From NCBI RefSeq assembly GCF_003265705.1, contig NW_020312902.1, positions 7,705,795 to 7,769,794 of the forward strand: DNA of 64,000 nt. The letters run 5' to 3'. This DNA comes from Callorhinus ursinus. Lineage: Eukaryota; Chordata; Mammalia; Carnivora; Otariidae. Every line of letters starts with the position of its first letter. The stretch's first letter is position 1. Under the pieces are notes generated by a model. It ran no database searches, was not told where the DNA came from, and saw only the letters and a list, made by a program, of their open reading frames with translations. The position numbers were made by a program, and so were the translations under genes. Below are positions 11,397-21,865 of this stretch, one piece after another.

Positions 11397-12640
11397 CACT
11401 ACTAGGTATACCTAAAGAATACAGAAATACTAATTCAAAGGGATACATGTACCCCGATGTTTATAGCATCATTATCTACAATAGACAAATTATGGAAGCA
11501 GCCCAAGTGTCCACTGATTGATAAATGGATAAAGAAGATGTGGTATATATATATACAATGGAATATTATGCAGCCATCAAAAGGAATGAAATCTTGCCAT
11601 TTGCAACAACGTGGATGGAACTGGAGGGTGTTATGCTGAGTGAAGTAAGTCAATCAGAGAAAGACATGTATCATATGACCTCACTGATATGAGGAACTCT
11701 TAATCTCAGGAAACAAACTGAGGGTTGCTGGAGTGGTGGTGGGGTGGGAGGGATGGGGTGGCTGGGTGATAGACATTGGGGAGGGTATGTGCTATGGTGA
11801 GCGCTGTGAATTGTGCAAGACTGTTGAATCACAGATCTGTACCTCTGAAACAAATAATACAATACATGTTTAAAAAAAAAAAAGAAGATAGCAGGCGGGG
11901 AAGAATGAAGGGGGCGAAATCGGAGGGGGAGACGAACCATGAGAGACGATGGACTCTGAAAAACAAACTGAGGGTTCTAGAGGGGAGGGGGGTGGGGGGA
12001 TGGGCTAGCCTGGTGATGGGTATTAAAGAGGGCACGTTCTGCGTGGAGCACTGGGTGTTATGCACAAACCATGAATCATGGAACACTACATCAAGAACTA
12101 ATGATGTAATGTATGGTGATTAACATAACAATAAAAAAGATGTGATTGAGATATATATATATATATATACATACACACACACACACACACACAAATGGAA
12201 TATTACTCAGCCACTAAAAAGAATGAAATCTTGCCATTTGCAACAACACAAGTGGAGCTAGTGACTATTACACTAAGCAAAATAAGTCAGTCAAAGAAAG
12301 ACAAATACTATATGATTTCATTCATGTGGAATTTAAGAAACAAAACAGATGAGCAAAGGGGGGGAAACGAGAGAGAAAAAGAGAGAGAAGCAAACCAAGA
12401 AACAGACTCTTGTTTTTTCTCTTAACTATAGAGAACAGACTGCTGGAGACCAGAAAGTAGATGGGTGGGGGGATGGGTGAAACAGGTGATGGGGATTAAG
12501 GAGGGCACTTGTTGTGATGAGCACTGGGTGACATATGGAAGTGTGGGATCACTATATTATACCTGAAACTAATATCACACTGTATGTTAACTAACTGGAA
12601 TTTAAATAGAAACTTAAAAAAAATAATAAACAAATAAATA
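11397..12640 (+). mobile_element. Two tandem carnivore L1 3' ends in one target-site duplication
   Basis: The block is flanked by AAAGGTCTAGAAACAATCA (11378-11396) and AAAGGTCTAGAAGCAATGA (12641-12659), 17 of 19 bases identical, with a TT/AAAA-type junction on the left. Part 1 (about 11397-12136) ends with the young 3' UTR: AGAGACGATGGACTCTGAA, GGAGCACTGGGTGTTATG and AATAAAA. Part 2 (about 12137-12640) restarts at AATGGAATATTACTCAGCCA and ends with a different 3' UTR (GGGCACTTGTTGTGATGAG, ATTATACCTGAAACTAAT). Both are 5'-truncated and non-coding. An AT/CA microsatellite lies at the internal junction. Confidence 0.85.
12151..12193 (+). repeat. (AT)n(AC)n compound microsatellite
   Basis: About ten AT units, then an ATAC transition and about eleven AC units, at the junction of the two tandem L1 3' ends. 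Confidence 0.95.
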
Positions 12641-12659
12641 AAAGGTCTAGAAGCAATGA

Positions 12660-13721
12660 CAAGCCAGGAGCAATGAGCAACCCTAGTGTCCGGAATGGGC
12701 TGTCTAAACATGGTTCCCCACAGCAAGGCACCAAGACTCTTCCTAGGAATGACTGATTCCAAGTTTGGGGTTGGAAATACACAAGAGGAGCTGGAGACAG
12801 CTTGTGCCAGGAAGACAACGAAGTCACCCAGGACAGGCAGGGTCATGCCCAAAGGTCACAGGAGCCAAATCACAGGTACACACTGGCCTAAGCTGATATC
12901 ACGTAAGAAAAAAAATAATGATTGCAGTAGAGTGAAGCACATCAAACATATAAAAATTCAGGAGATCATTCTGACCCTAAAAAAAAAAAATTAAAATCTC
13001 ATTCATCACCACTGGAGGTTGCTAAGGCACCAACTTATTACTCCAAAATTTGATAAAGTGAAAAGATCAAACATTTACTCTGCCTTTCCTGTATAAATTG
13101 TATTTCAGAGTAATGAAAAGATGGTTGAGGGAAAGTTTTTCTACACAGAAAAATCCGAGGTAATAAAGGCAGAAGGAGGGGTGGAATTAGACGATCACCA
13201 TTTGGCAACCCCACTGCAAGAATGGATTTAGGCAATAACTATGAATGGATGCTAACATTGATTAGCTGAAAGGTTGCTGGGGAATGTTATAATGGAGAGA
13301 TCAGGCTAACAGCATCTAAACACACAAACCTATCTTTGCAATATTAGAAGAGGGAGAACCACACATAACATGCCTCATGATGTATTACAGTACAGAACAC
13401 ATAGCTCCACCTACAAACTTATGAAATGCTCCTGCCTAAAAACAAAATAGAAAAAAGAAGAAGAAGAAGAACGTAAATCTGCTCCATCTGTAGATATAGC
13501 TGCAAGATCACAGGAAACACCAGGAATAGAGCAGCAAACTAAATGACAAGAGAAAGTAATCAATTAAATCAAATGTAGAGTATTCTGCAAGCCAAATGTT
13601 CTGGTACCTCCAGCAAATAAAACGGCATTTTAAAAAAGGAAAGAGAATCTGATAGAGATGTAAAAACCAAATGCAATAATATGTAGACCTTTTGTAGAAC
13701 CTATACAACTAATTACAAAAC
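12660..13721 (+). mobile_element. L1M 3'-UTR remnant (L1MC/MD-like)
   Basis: Recognised pieces in order: AGGAGCTGGAGACAGCTTGT, GCCAGGAAGACAACGAAGTC, TGGAGGTTGCTAAGGCACCA, AAACGGCATTTTAAAAAAGG and AACCAAATGCAATAATATGT. This is the long non-coding L1M 3' UTR. It is cut by the microsatellite at 13722 and continues, with other copies, to about 16.07 kb. Confidence 0.65.
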
Positions 13722-13793
13722 AGGAAGGAAGGAAGGAAGGAAGGAAGGAAGGAAGGAAGGAAGGAAGGGAAGGAGGGAGGGAGGGAGGGAGGA
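13722..13793 (+). repeat. (GGAA)n(GGGA)n microsatellite
   Basis: About 11 GGAA units followed by about five GGGA/GGAG units. The gradual change of motif suggests expansion by slippage. Confidence 0.95.
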
Positions 13794-13814
13794 GCTCTGA
13801 GTTTGTTTCTTAGT

Positions 13815-14395
13815 TAAAAAAAGGTAAAATTTAAACATTCACCTATACCCTATGACCCAGAAATTATATGGTCAGTTATTGAGCCAAGAAACATGAAAAC
13901 ATATATCCACAAAAGCTGTGTACAAGAAGGTTCATGGTCATCTTGTTCATAACAGCCAAAAAATGGAAGGGAGGAGGGAAACACCCATCAACAGGAAAAT
14001 AGATAAATTGTGGTATATTCACACAATGGAAGGCTAGTTCTTAACAATAGGAATAAACTATTATATACAGAAAATATATGGGTCTTACAGATATTATGCT
14101 AAATGAAAGAATCCAAACATAAAAGAATATTGCATGATTCCCTTTATATGAAGTTCTAGAATAGGCAAAACTAATTTATGGTGAAAAGGGTAAGAAAAGT
14201 GATTGTCTCTGGAAGGGAAGTTGACTGTAAAAGGGCAGGAGAGTGCTTTCCAAGGTGATGGAAATGTTCTATATCTTGATAGGGATGTGAATTACAAGAG
14301 AGTATACATTTGCCAAAACTTATACAAATATACCCTTAAGATCTGCACCTGTCACTCTAAGTAAATTTTACCTTAAAAAAAAAAAGAACTATAAA
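13815..14395 (+). mobile_element. L1 3' end (ORF2 end plus 3' UTR), plus orientation
   Basis: CCTATGACCCAGAAATTATA, CATAACAGCCAAAAAATGGA, TGGTATATTCACACAATGG, ATTATGCTAAATGAAAGAA, GATGGAAATGTTCTATATCT and a poly-A at 14373-14383. A complete L1 3' end inserted among the L1M 3'-UTR pieces. Confidence 0.8.
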
Positions 14396-14399
14396 AAAA

Positions 14400-14852
14400 T
14401 ACTGAACTCTAGCCAACAGGTTTTCTTTTCACAATTCTGAAACCACTTTTTGTGTATTATAGGCTTCTTTAGCAAATAAGTAAATCTACTGAGGGTCAGT
14501 TTTCTCAGTATTGAAGGATGGAGATACAAATGTGGAACAGGAAACAACTAGAATGTTCTGATTGGGACTAGAGGCATCCGTATCAATTTATAGTTGTTAA
14601 TATAGCTTTCAACAATTTATAGTTTTATAAATAAAAGTACACGTGTATATACATGTATTTCCCGTCTCTGTCCACTAAGACAGCAAAGAAGCCATGCTAT
14701 AACAGTGACAGTGAGCACACCTAGCACCCAGAGCTTGGTTCCTAAATACTCATCTCCGCTAAAAAAGAATAGGGACTTGAAAAAGCTAATTCCAGAGCTG
14801 GAACAGGGAAAATACAGGGGATCCTGGAACACCCTGCTGCACCAGAAGTTCT
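14400..14852 (+). mobile_element. L1M 3'-UTR remnant
   Basis: GCACACCTAGCACCCAGAG, TTGGTTCCTAAATACTCATC, AAGAATAGGGACTTGAAAAA and GGGGATCCTGGAACACCCTG match the order of the old L1M 3' UTR. Interrupted on the right by a SINE. Confidence 0.6.
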
Positions 14853-15037
14853 GGGGGCACCTGGGTGGCTCGGTGGGTTAAGCGTCCATCTTCGGCTCAG
14901 GTCATGATCTCAGGATCCTGGGATCGAGCCCCGCATCCAGCTCCCTGCTCGGTGAAGAGTCTGCTTCTTCCTCTTCCTCTGCCCCACCCCCTGTTCCTGC
15001 TCGCTCTCTCTCTCTAATAAAATCTTAAAAAAAAAAA
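14853..15037 (+). mobile_element. SINEC (CAN-SINE), plus orientation
   Basis: Head GGGGCACCTGGGTGGCTCGG, then GGTTAAGCGTCCATCTTC, CTCAGGTCATGATCTCAGGA, the B-box region GGGATCGAGCCCCGC, a CT-rich tract and the tail AATAAAATCTT plus A-run. A likely target duplication GAAGTTCT is at 14845-14852 and 15043-15050. It is inserted in L1M 3'-UTR sequence. Confidence 0.95.
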
Positions 15038-15049
15038 CTAAGGAAGTTC

Positions 15050-15750
15050 TCAAAGAACCAAGATCTCCTTACTAATTACTTATTAACTGTACAATGGAGA
15101 TACCTGGAGACACTATCTTAACCAAAAGATAGTTTGGTTGACCTCACCAAGACCCTCCTGATGCACTGAGACCAACACAACATCACAGCTTTAGTATATT
15201 ACTGTCAAAGAGGTGTAACTTAAATCATAAGGAAACTTCAGACAAACCCACATGGAGACATTCCACAATATAACTGACCTGTACCCTTAAAAATAATGAT
15301 GAGGTCAAGGGAGACAAAGAAAGATTGAGGAACTTTTCCATATGAAGAAGACTACAGAGACATAATTAAATGCGTGATCTGGGATCAGATCTGGACTGGG
15401 AGAAAATACGTAACCATAAAAAGAGCTATTAGGAAAATTGCCATATTTTGTATGTGGACTGAGGATAGATAATAGTATTGTATCAGTGGTAAATTTCTGA
15501 TTCTTGATAATTATAGCGTGGTTATATAAGAAAATGTCTTTGCCCGTAGGAAATGCATGCTGAAGTGTTTACAAGTAAAGGGATATGATCTCCAATATAC
15601 TCGCACATAATTCAGAAAATATGTATGTAACTAGTAAATCAAATAAAATGGAAGCATTTGGTGAATTCAGGCAAAGGGTATATGAAAGTTCCTTGTGCTA
15701 TTCTTGCAACTTGTCAGTCTTCAATTATATATTTTTTAAAACAACAAGAA
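15050..15750 (+). mobile_element. L1M 3'-UTR / 3' end
   Basis: AGACAAAGAAAGATTGAGGA, ATAATTAAATGCGTGATCTG, GATCAGATCTGGACTGGGAG, then GAAAGTTCCTTGTGCTATTC and TTGCAACTTGTCAGTC give one L1M 3' end, terminating in an A-rich stretch near 15730-15750. Confidence 0.65.
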
Positions 15751-16070
15751 AAATGAATATGGACAGGATTAGATGATATTAACGAATTCCTGGTAATTCA
15801 GAGTGGTGTGATAATGAAGTGCTGATTATGTTCTTTGTTTTTTAAGGCTTTGCTAGTTAGAAATATATTTTGAATTATTTGTGGGTGACATGACATGATG
15901 TCTGAAACTTGCTTTAAAATATTCCAGTAAAAACAAAAGGTATGGGGATAGATAAAAGAAGAATGGTTGAATGCTGATAAATGATAAATCTGGGGGATGG
16001 GCACAGGAGTTTCAATATACCTTTCTTGTTGCCTATAATTGAAATTTTCCATTTAAAAAATAAATACGTT
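15751..16070 (+). mobile_element. L1M 3' end of a second subfamily (L1MC-like)
   Basis: TTAGATGATATTAACGAATT, AGTGGTGTGATAATGAAGTG, TGACATGATGTCTGAAACTT, GCTTTAAAATATTCCAGT and the end TTGAAATTTTCCATTTAAAA. This 3' end differs from the preceding one, so two L1M 3' ends lie head to tail. Confidence 0.7.
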
Positions 16071-16326
16071 GCCAGATATGTAAGGAAAGAATTCTCCAAG
16101 TAATGGAAAAGAAACATTATGCCCCAGGTCCCAGTTCCCACTCTGTGGTGGCCTCAACAGGAGCCTGGACAAGGCGACATTCATCTGATCACGTCCACCT
16201 GGTCATCTGCACAATGAGGCTAACGAAGCTGCCTTGTTCTGTCTCACTGTCAGAGCTCTTCTGAGGGACAGTGAGGATGATTTGCTCTTGTCAACTGAGC
16301 AAGCCCCATCCCCTGCCATTCAGACC

Positions 16327-16495
16327 AGCCTGGTGGGTTCTCCTCAGCCAGATGGGTTTTGCCCAGTCAGGTGGGTTCTCCTTAGCCAGGTGGGCTCTCC
16401 TCAGCCAGGTGGGTTCTCCTTAGCCAGGTGGGCTCTCCTCAGCCAGGTGGGTTCTGCCCAGCCAGGTGGGTTCTCCACAGCCAGGTGGACCCCAC
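16327..16495 (+). repeat. 19-bp minisatellite, about nine copies
   Basis: Unit AGCCAGGTGGGTTCTCCTC, starting at 16327, 16346, 16365, 16384, 16403, 16422, 16441, 16460 and (partial) 16479. Copies 3-4 and 5-6 form an alternating 38-bp dimer (CTT/GGGCT variants). Copies 2 and 7 share a TGCCC ending. An overlapping open frame (16234-16530) arises because 3 x 19 = 57 bp keeps frame; I do not call it a gene. Confidence 0.97.
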
Positions 16496-16499
16496 TGGC

Positions 16500-17295
16500 T
16501 GCTGAGCCACAGTCTTCAGAGTCCCTGTAGGAGGGCCGCATCCCACACATCTTTTGCTTTTGCAAATACTTGGCAGCAACAGACTTGGGGTGGAAAGCAG
16601 GAGGGGGAGCTTTGATAAGCCTGCCTTCTTTATAGAGAAGACAAATATATCAAGAGTGATTTTTCTCTTTCAGGGAAGAAATTAATTTCTAAGTGAAATC
16701 ATGAATTTCCTGATAGTCATTTGCAAGACTTGGGACCTGTCCCTCTCTTGGCATGTGCCTTCCACAGGCTGATTAACATGTTCTGTCGTGTCTGCAGATT
16801 AATGCAGCCCTCCACATCTCTCCCTGGTGGAGCTGCCCTGGTGACCTTCGAGCACTTCTACATGCTTCTCCATCTGGAAAATGGGAGAAGAAGCCCAAAT
16901 GAAAGTGAGTTTCCGGGAGCACCGGCTCTGGAGACACGGCTGGCTTTCAAGAAAGGCCTTTCAAGTGGTGTTAGGACAAGGGTCAGGTTATTTTGTGGAC
17001 CACCAACTTTTCTGTGCCTGAATGGGTCATTCTCAGGCAGCTTCGGATATGTGCAGCTGTGAGGCTCCATGGCCCCTGGCAGGGGAGGGAGAGGCCCCCA
17101 GAAGTCCTCCTTGGAGAACTAGACTCACTTGGGTGACTAGATGTCTTACGGTTGTGTGTCCCATCACTAGCTACCTTTCAGACTGCTTCTGGCCCAGCCT
17201 GAGGCCACATGGGGTGAAGGGCGGGGGCTGGGTGACTCTCAGGCAGAAGCAGCAGCTCCGCCCCCAGAAAAAAGGTGAGACAAAAGAACTGCGTC
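16500..17295. other. Single-copy stretch
   Basis: A 113-codon plus-strand open frame spans 16721-17062, with no family resemblance and no convincing splice or start context. No repeat recognised. Confidence 0.4.
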
Positions 17296-17299
17296 CATA

Positions 17300-17555
17300 A
17301 TAAAAATGATAATCATGTATCATTCATTAAGGGTTAAGAGTTTGAAATGCATTATTCATTTAACTTGTCTTTAAAAAAGTGACTTTTGTTATATTTATTT
17401 TTCAAGTATTTAGATGTGTTTATTATCTCCACATGAGAACTGAAACTGAAGACTGAGTGAGTTCCAGAGGCCATAAAATAAGTGAGGAAGTCGGAGTCGA
17501 ACCTAGGACAAGTCTGAGTCTTGAGTCCCCACTCTTAGCCTCTGTGCTATACCGC
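17300..17555 (+). mobile_element. MIR fragment, plus orientation
   Basis: Contains the MIR 3' half: GAACTGAAACTGAAGACTGA, CCATAAAATAAGTGAGGAAG, GTCGGAGTCGAACCTAGGA, GTCTGAGTCTTGAG and TAGCCTCTGTGCTATACCG. The 5' half is badly decayed. Confidence 0.8.
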
Positions 17556-17559
17556 TATT

Positions 17560-18175
17560 GGGTTCTCAAGAACCGAAGCCCAAATCGAACGGCAGTTGCC
17601 CAGGAGACCACTGGCTCCAGGAATGGAGGATTCAGTCAAGGGGAGTCAGGGATTCTGGGGTAGGAAATCCTGGGGGGATCCTGGGCCTGGGGCATAAGGC
17701 TGACATCCAGTCACTTCGGAGGTCACCAGGCAAAAAGCCAGGGAGGTAGAGATGAGGAAGTCTAACCTTGGAGGACAGACATCCAGAGCAGCCACTGAAC
17801 TAAACAGTTGCTTTTTCTGAAGCTGAGGATAGAAGATTTGGCCATAAGGCCATTAAAAATCCAATAGGGGCCACTCTGGGTGGGGCTAGTTGAATTCAGT
17901 TGACAACTGGAAAAGGGGATAATCTCTGAGGGCTAAGGCAATCACAGAAGTCTTCCTGGAGGAGAGGAGCCATCCAGCTTACCCCTGAGGGCAGAAACGG
18001 CTAGCACAAGTGGAGGAAGAGGAGGAAATGCCTTCAGCTGGTCTTGAGGACAAACAGAGAAATGATATGCTTAGTATGTCTTCTCTTGGCATCAATGAGT
18101 TTCTGATTTTCCTTCCCTCTCAAAATAAAACCTCTGCCTTTGGGGCTCTTTTGAGGGAAGAGCACTCTACAAGGT
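17560..18175. other. Single-copy stretch
   Basis: No recognised element. Moderately GC-rich and purine-rich near 17.6-17.76 kb and 18.0 kb. Confidence 0.4.
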
Positions 18176-18179
18176 ACAT

Positions 18180-18335
18180 AGCAATACTCTGGTTTCTCTT
18201 CAGATCGCATAAATCTTTCACCTTTTATAAGGTACAGAGCATTTTACAGAGGAGGGATCTTAAGCTCAGAGGAAGCAATGCTGTGAGTGTGAAAAAACAA
18301 TCAGTTTCAAATCCAGGTTTCAGAGATGTTACCCC
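18180..18335 (+). mobile_element. Probable MIR fragment
   Basis: TAAGGTACAGAGCATTTTAC, AGAGGAGGGATCTTAAGCTC and TTTCAAATCCAGGTTTC resemble the MIR centre and 3' half. Low identity. Confidence 0.45.
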
Positions 18336-18499
18336 CCTGCCTTTGGGGGCACAGGGTCAGAGAAGGCCACTTGTTGATGGATTTGAAGAGGCTTGTTGTG
18401 GCAGAAGAAGGACATTCCAAATACTGCAGTCTCATCTCATTTGCTGATGTCACCAAGCATTAAGATCAGCATTTCTGCTACTGGGTGGGAGCCGGGCAC

Positions 18500-19290
18500 T
18501 GGGCAAAGTGGCAGCAACAGAAGAGACTGAGTCATTCCTTAATGCATCCACTCATTCATCAAATATGTATCAAGCATCTACTATGTGCCAGGCTGTGTTT
18601 GCTTCACCTGTAGCCCAGTTCCTAGCAGACACAGTGCCTGTGCTCACCCAGTGTGCAGTTTGGATGGAGGCTGAAAGAGATTGCTTAAATGAATGTGCAG
18701 ACAGAGAGTCACATTCTGGAGTGAGTGCTAGGGGTGGGGAGTACAGGGAGGCTACTGGAGCTGTAACAGGGCTCCGACCAAACCTGGGAAGTAACAAAAG
18801 GCTTTCCTGGGAAGTGACATGTAAGCTATAAAAGATGAGTATGGATTAACCAGAGAAAGAGGAGCTTCAAGAGCATTCCAGGAAGAGCAAGCAACCAGGG
18901 TGAAGGCCAGGAGGCAGGAGGGAGCTATGTGAGACCGGTGGGACAGGAGAGAGAGAGGAGCCTTGAGGTGATGGTGGGGAGGCAGAGGCAGACAGTGAAG
19001 GACCTGCAAGGGACAAGGGCCTTTGTGCTAGGGGCATGAGAAGCCACTCAGGGGTTTGAAGTTTGGGGTTGCTTGAATAGAACTGTGTTTTAAAATGTCA
19101 GTTCAACTGCTTTGTACGTAATGAATCAGAGCGGGACAAGAGTGGAAACAGAAAATAGAAAATGAGTGCAGTAGAACAGGCGGGAAGTGAAAGTGACTTC
19201 TACTCCAGAGACGGCCATGGACACAGATATTGATGGATTCAAGAGACACAAAGGAGGCCTTAGCAAAAGAACATTCCCCAGTAGGAGGAC
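18500..19290 (-). mobile_element. L2 LINE 3' region, minus orientation
   Basis: Read on the plus strand it begins with the reverse complement of the L2 tail (ACTCATTCATCAAATATGTA, ACTATGTGCCAGGCTGTG). It runs through GAGCATTCCAGGAAGAGCAA, AACCAGGGTGAAGGCCAGGA and GGACCTGCAAGGGACAAGG to TGGGGTTGCTTGAATAGAAC. This is the usual antisense L2 order. All open frames here are therefore in antisense L2. Confidence 0.8.
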
Positions 19291-19334
19291 AGATGGCACA
19301 CAACACTCCCGGTCATCCAAACCCCACAGGGGGA

Positions 19335-19445
19335 TTCTTGGTTCACAAAGGAGGAACTCTCAGCCTGAGAGGTGACCTGAACTGCCCAAGGTTACCCAGC
19401 CAGGAACAGAGCCCAGGTCTCCAAACCTGGGCCTGCCCAGAAACC
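19335..19445 (+). mobile_element. MIR 3' part, plus orientation
   Basis: CAAAGGAGGAACTCTCAGCC, CCCAAGGTTACCCAGCCAGG and AACAGAGCCCAGGTCTCC match the MIR 3' half. Confidence 0.7.
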
Positions 19446-19664
19446 CACTCCCTCCAACAGACCTCCCCCCGGGAGAGCAGTGAGGGTAGCACCATCACCA
19501 AATGCCCCTCAGGGCTTAGTTTTGCCTTTTCACAACACCAGACCCACAGTCTAGTGACGTTATTTCACACTCTATAGTCAAAACCAGTCTTCGACACATC
19601 CCATTCACTGGCAGTCCTTGGAAATCGGGCTTCCCTGGATTCCCACGGGTGGATAATTCAAGAA

Positions 19665-20155
19665 GCCCACATAGTTACTTGCCTCCTCTTGCTGCCAGAA
19701 CAAATTACCATGAATGTAGTGGCCTAAAACAATGCACACGTATCCTCTTATTTCTAGGGGTGAGAAGTCTGAAGTCAGTTTCATTGGGTTAAAGTCAAGA
19801 TGCAGGCAGGGCTGGTTGCTTCTGAAGGCTCTAGGGGAGAATTTGTTCCCGGCTTTGGGAGGCAGCCTACATTCCTTGGCTCATGGCTTCTTCCTCCAGC
19901 TTCGAAACAAGCAGCACAGAATCTTGCTTCCGTTTCCACTTTGTCTTCTGTGTTCAAATCACCCTCTGCTTCCCTCTTGTAAGGACATTTGTGATCACAT
20001 TTGGGGTCCACCTGGATAAGCTCCTCATCAAAAGATCCCCAACTTACTCACATCTACAAAGTCCCTTGCCATATAAAGTAACATCCACAGATTCTAGGGA
20101 TTGGGACCTGGATACCTCTCTGGGCCATTATTCAGCCTACTATAGCTTATCCACA
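19665..20155 (+). mobile_element. Ancient mammalian repeat (LTR-like), subfamily not named
   Basis: The series TGCCAGAACAAATTACCATG, AGTGGCCTAAAACAATGCAC, TCTGAAGGCTCTAGGGGAGA, CTTCCTCCAGCTTCG, ACATCTACAAAGTCCC and TTATTCAGCCTACTAT is a widely distributed mammalian repeat pattern. I recall its consensus but not its formal name. It explains the four overlapping open frames at 19.7-20.2 kb. Confidence 0.6.
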
Positions 20156-20455
20156 AGGAGGGGGAAGACAGGGCTCAAAACCCTCCAGACAACCTTCTTA
20201 GGACAGTTGGTTTAATATTAAAATTACTGCATCCACTGAAGCCCACGAAGGCTAAACATTTGCTGTGTGCAATCAAAGCAAACCTAACAGATTGGACTGA
20301 GTGTTCAGGTCATGCAATCTCTACATCCCTAACTCGCTCTTGCTCTCTGCTGATTCTGTCCCAGGTAGCTGCACACGAACCAGAACCAGCCATTAAGCCA
20401 GCAACGTCTTAGGGCCTCTGCTGGTAAAAGCTCAATCTAGAGTAGACCCACTCCT

Positions 20456-20458
<3 letters not shown>

Positions 20459-20502
<44 letters not shown>
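20459..20502 (+). repeat. (CA)22 microsatellite
   Basis: Uninterrupted CA dinucleotide tract, 44 bp. Confidence 0.98.
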
Positions 20503-20503
<1 letters not shown>

Positions 20504-20699
20504 CTAACAAAGAAATTCTGGAAAATCTTTAAGTTTAATTTTCATAAACTGCACAATGAAAATGTATACATCTGAGTGGTTGGGGCCATTTTATATTCAG
20601 AATCCATCACACTTAAGAGTCAGACCCTTAACCTCAAACAGTTATGAATACAACCAATCAATTAATCAATCAAATAAAACAGTTATGTACACTATGAGA

Positions 20700-21045
20700 A
20701 AAAAGAACCCAATAGGGAAAAAAAATGAGCAAAGACTTGAGCAGAGCTCAAAAAAGAGCATAAATAGGGCTCTATTTCACTAGTAATCAAGGAAAGGCAA
20801 ATTAAATCTGCAAGATAACAAGACACACCACCCAAGTGGTCTAAGTAAAAAAGAGATAATTAGGATAAAGCGATAATTAGGGTGTGGCACAAGAAGAACT
20901 TGTTACATTAGTACAACCACTTTGGAAAACTGAATATCAACTAAAGCTGAACATCTCCATACTGCGTAATCCAATAATTCACATAGAAATATGCATATGT
21001 TTATCAAAAAGGTGTGCATTAGAATGTTCATAACAGCACTCTTTT
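20700..21045 (+). mobile_element. Old L1 (left half), ORF2 3' region, plus orientation
   Basis: ATGAGCAAAGACTTGAGCAG, CACTAGTAATCAAGGAAAGG, GTACAACCACTTTGGAAAAC and TGTTCATAACAGCACTCTTT follow L1 ORF2. The element stops at 21045 and resumes at 23103 with AACAGCCCAAAAGTAGAAAC, exactly where the L1 consensus continues. The DNA between is therefore a later insertion. Confidence 0.8.
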
Positions 21046-21270
21046 CTTAAAGAAATTTAATATGGATTTTTTTAATTGAGGTATGGTTGACATACAATAT
21101 AATATTTGTCTCAGGTGTACAACAGTGATTCAACATTTATGTACGCTAGGAAGTGGTCACCACAGTTAATCTCGCTCCCATCTATCACCATCAACAGCTC
21201 TTACAATATTCACTAACCTCCCTCTGCTGTACATTGCATTCCCCGTGTCTTATTTATTTAGATACACTTT
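21046..21270 (-). mobile_element. L1 3'-UTR end, minus orientation (outer part of composite insertion)
   Basis: TTTTTTTAATTGAGGTATGG, TTGACATACAATATAATATT, CTCAGGTGTACAACAGTGAT, AAGTGGTCACCACAGTTAAT and CTGTACATTGCATTCCCCGT are the reverse complement of an L1 3' UTR. Its poly-A side faces left. Confidence 0.8.
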
Positions 21271-21865
21271 AAAATGAAGATGGGAACACGCAGTACACGG
21301 TACAGTACGGATTGCTTTGCCCATTTCTGCATGCCTTTGGATACTGTTCTGCAACAAGGACAGAGAGTGATTCTGGGGGAGAATGTGCCGCAGCTCACTA
21401 CCCCCTCCCCCAGCCCTCCAAACACACACACAGAAGAGCCGTGGTGGCTGCGGATGCAATCCAGGTTACTTCCAGCCCCTCTGGAATGAGCACTTGCTGG
21501 GGAAGCACCCCCCCCCACCTCCCACGGAAAACAGCCACTTACAGGGTGCAGGTAGGACTCTTCAACTGGGGCTCTGACATCAGCAGCACAGGCTCCCTTA
21601 GCCCTGGAACCCAGGCTCTAAGCAAACGGCTCCTGATTCCTCGACCTCTCTTCAGGGGTCACCTGGGCTCTGCAATCTTGCCCTCCTGGGAAGGCAGGGC
21701 TTTCACTTCACATCAAAACAGCCGTGCTTGAGCTGAGTGGGGCCAGCATATTCCAAAGCTCCTTTAAAATTTCCTGAGGGAGAGTGTCCTCACAGCTCCT
21801 CAGCCTTTCAATGTTCGACTATTTCACACAGAAACCTGTATCCGAGCCCTGGAAATAGTTACCTT
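21271..21865. other. 595-bp non-L1 passenger inside a composite L1 insertion
   Basis: GC-richer than both neighbours and matching no repeat I know. Because the interrupted L1 is continuous from 21045 to 23103, this segment must have arrived with, or within, the inserted block. A 3' transduction by the minus-strand L1 is the simplest reading. An unrecognised repeat or retrocopy is possible. The 60-140 codon open frames in it lack homology. Confidence 0.55.

Noticed and set aside
16327..16495. CRISPR-like array of short repeats
   Set aside because: Units are directly adjacent with no spacers, and the DNA is clearly mammalian.
16234..16530. 98-codon frame with repeated SPQPGGF-like motifs
   Set aside because: It is generated by the 19-bp minisatellite; the repeat length does not preserve frame between units, so the apparent motif alternation is an artefact.
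18508..18831. 107-codon frame with plausible codon use
   Set aside because: It lies entirely in an antisense L2 fragment.
19732..20215. Cluster of overlapping 60-110 codon frames on both strands
   Set aside because: They fall in an ancient interspersed repeat; several overlap each other in different frames.
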